This document shows, piece by piece, positions 6,081 to 6,195 of a stretch of DNA of 6,195 nt. Every line of letters begins with the position of its first letter. Within the stretch, counting starts at the first letter, position 1. Source of the stretch: a bacterium (lineage in GTDB: Bacteria; Chlamydiota; Chlamydiia; Chlamydiales; Rhabdochlamydiaceae); assembly GCA_021802305.1 (NCBI GenBank), contig JAKAAD010000061.1, positions 1 to 6,195 on the forward strand. The letters are read 5' to 3'. The position numbers and the translations under genes were made by a program. The notes beneath the pieces are model-generated. The model worked only from the letters and a program-made list of their open reading frames with translations. It had not been told where the DNA came from and did not search any database.

Positions 6081-6195
6081 TTAAAACCTACCTATGCGCC
6101 GATGGCAGTAGGGAGCTTCGCCTGTTTTTTCATAATACTCTTGGTGCATCTCTTCCGCGGGATAAAAAGGGCCTGCGGGAACTACTTCTGTAACT
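6081..6195 (-). CDS. msrA: peptide-methionine (S)-S-oxide reductase MsrA, C-terminal fragment (cut by window edge)
   Basis: Only the last 37 codons and a TAA stop (6083-6081) lie in the window; the gene continues past 6195. The fragment carries the MsrA C-terminal pattern VTEVVPAGPFYPAEEMHQ, then YYEKTG and PYCHRR: the FYPAEE-HQ-YY block is highly conserved in the family, and the Cys in PYCH is the usual resolving-cysteine position. MsrA repairs oxidised methionine (the S-sulfoxide form) in proteins using thioredoxin. The N-terminal GCFW catalytic motif is outside the window, so integrity and any fusion to MsrB cannot be judged. It lies on the same strand as lpxK, separated by 88 bp with a promoter candidate, so it is probably a separate unit. 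No hairpin terminator is visible after its stop. Confidence 0.88.
   Translation of the reverse strand, partial: VTEVVPAGPFYPAEEMHQEYYEKTGEAPYCHRRIGRF

Overview
The window reads as a stretch of core chromosome from a Gram-negative obligate-intracellular-type bacterium, most likely an environmental (non-Chlamydiaceae) member of the Chlamydiota. The signs are a KDO and lipid A gene pair (arabinose-5-phosphate isomerase KdsD and lipid A 4'-kinase LpxK), an isolated dehydrogenase E2 gene close to kdsD (from memory, these two are neighbours in Chlamydia trachomatis, CT399 and CT400), a NhaD-type antiporter, and an isocitrate dehydrogenase of the long Rickettsia-like class. The taxonomic call is inference; no rRNA or other marker is present.

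Layout from left to right. Positions 35-1318 (minus) hold a complete NhaD-family Na+/H+ antiporter. It overlaps by 4 bases (ATGA) the end of kdsD at 1315-2280 (minus), so these two form an operon. A divergent intergenic region of about 100 bp follows. It holds a perfect 10-bp-arm inverted repeat at 2296-2316 and plausible back-to-back promoters for kdsD (left) and icd (right). Isocitrate dehydrogenase (icd) runs from 2384 to 3835 (plus) and converges, with a 22-bp overlap, on a 2-oxoacid dehydrogenase E2 gene at 3814-4989 (minus). The E2 start overlaps by 17 bp the end of lpxK (4973-5992, minus), giving an lpxK-E2 operon. An 88-bp gap carries a good minus-strand promoter that ends almost at the lpxK ATG. 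The last 115 bases are the C-terminal end of a minus-strand peptide-methionine sulfoxide reductase A gene (msrA), cut by the window edge.

Functionally the window mixes outer-membrane building (KdsD makes the KDO precursor arabinose-5-phosphate; LpxK makes lipid IVA, onto which KDO is added), central carbon oxidation (icd and E2), ion homeostasis (NhaD) and oxidative-damage repair (MsrA). No mobile element, CRISPR array, tRNA or rRNA was seen, and no intergenic gap exceeds about 105 bp. I found no new multi-gene system. The points most worth a second look are the palindrome between kdsD and icd and the unusual Arg-Arg pair in the cofactor pocket of the isocitrate dehydrogenase.
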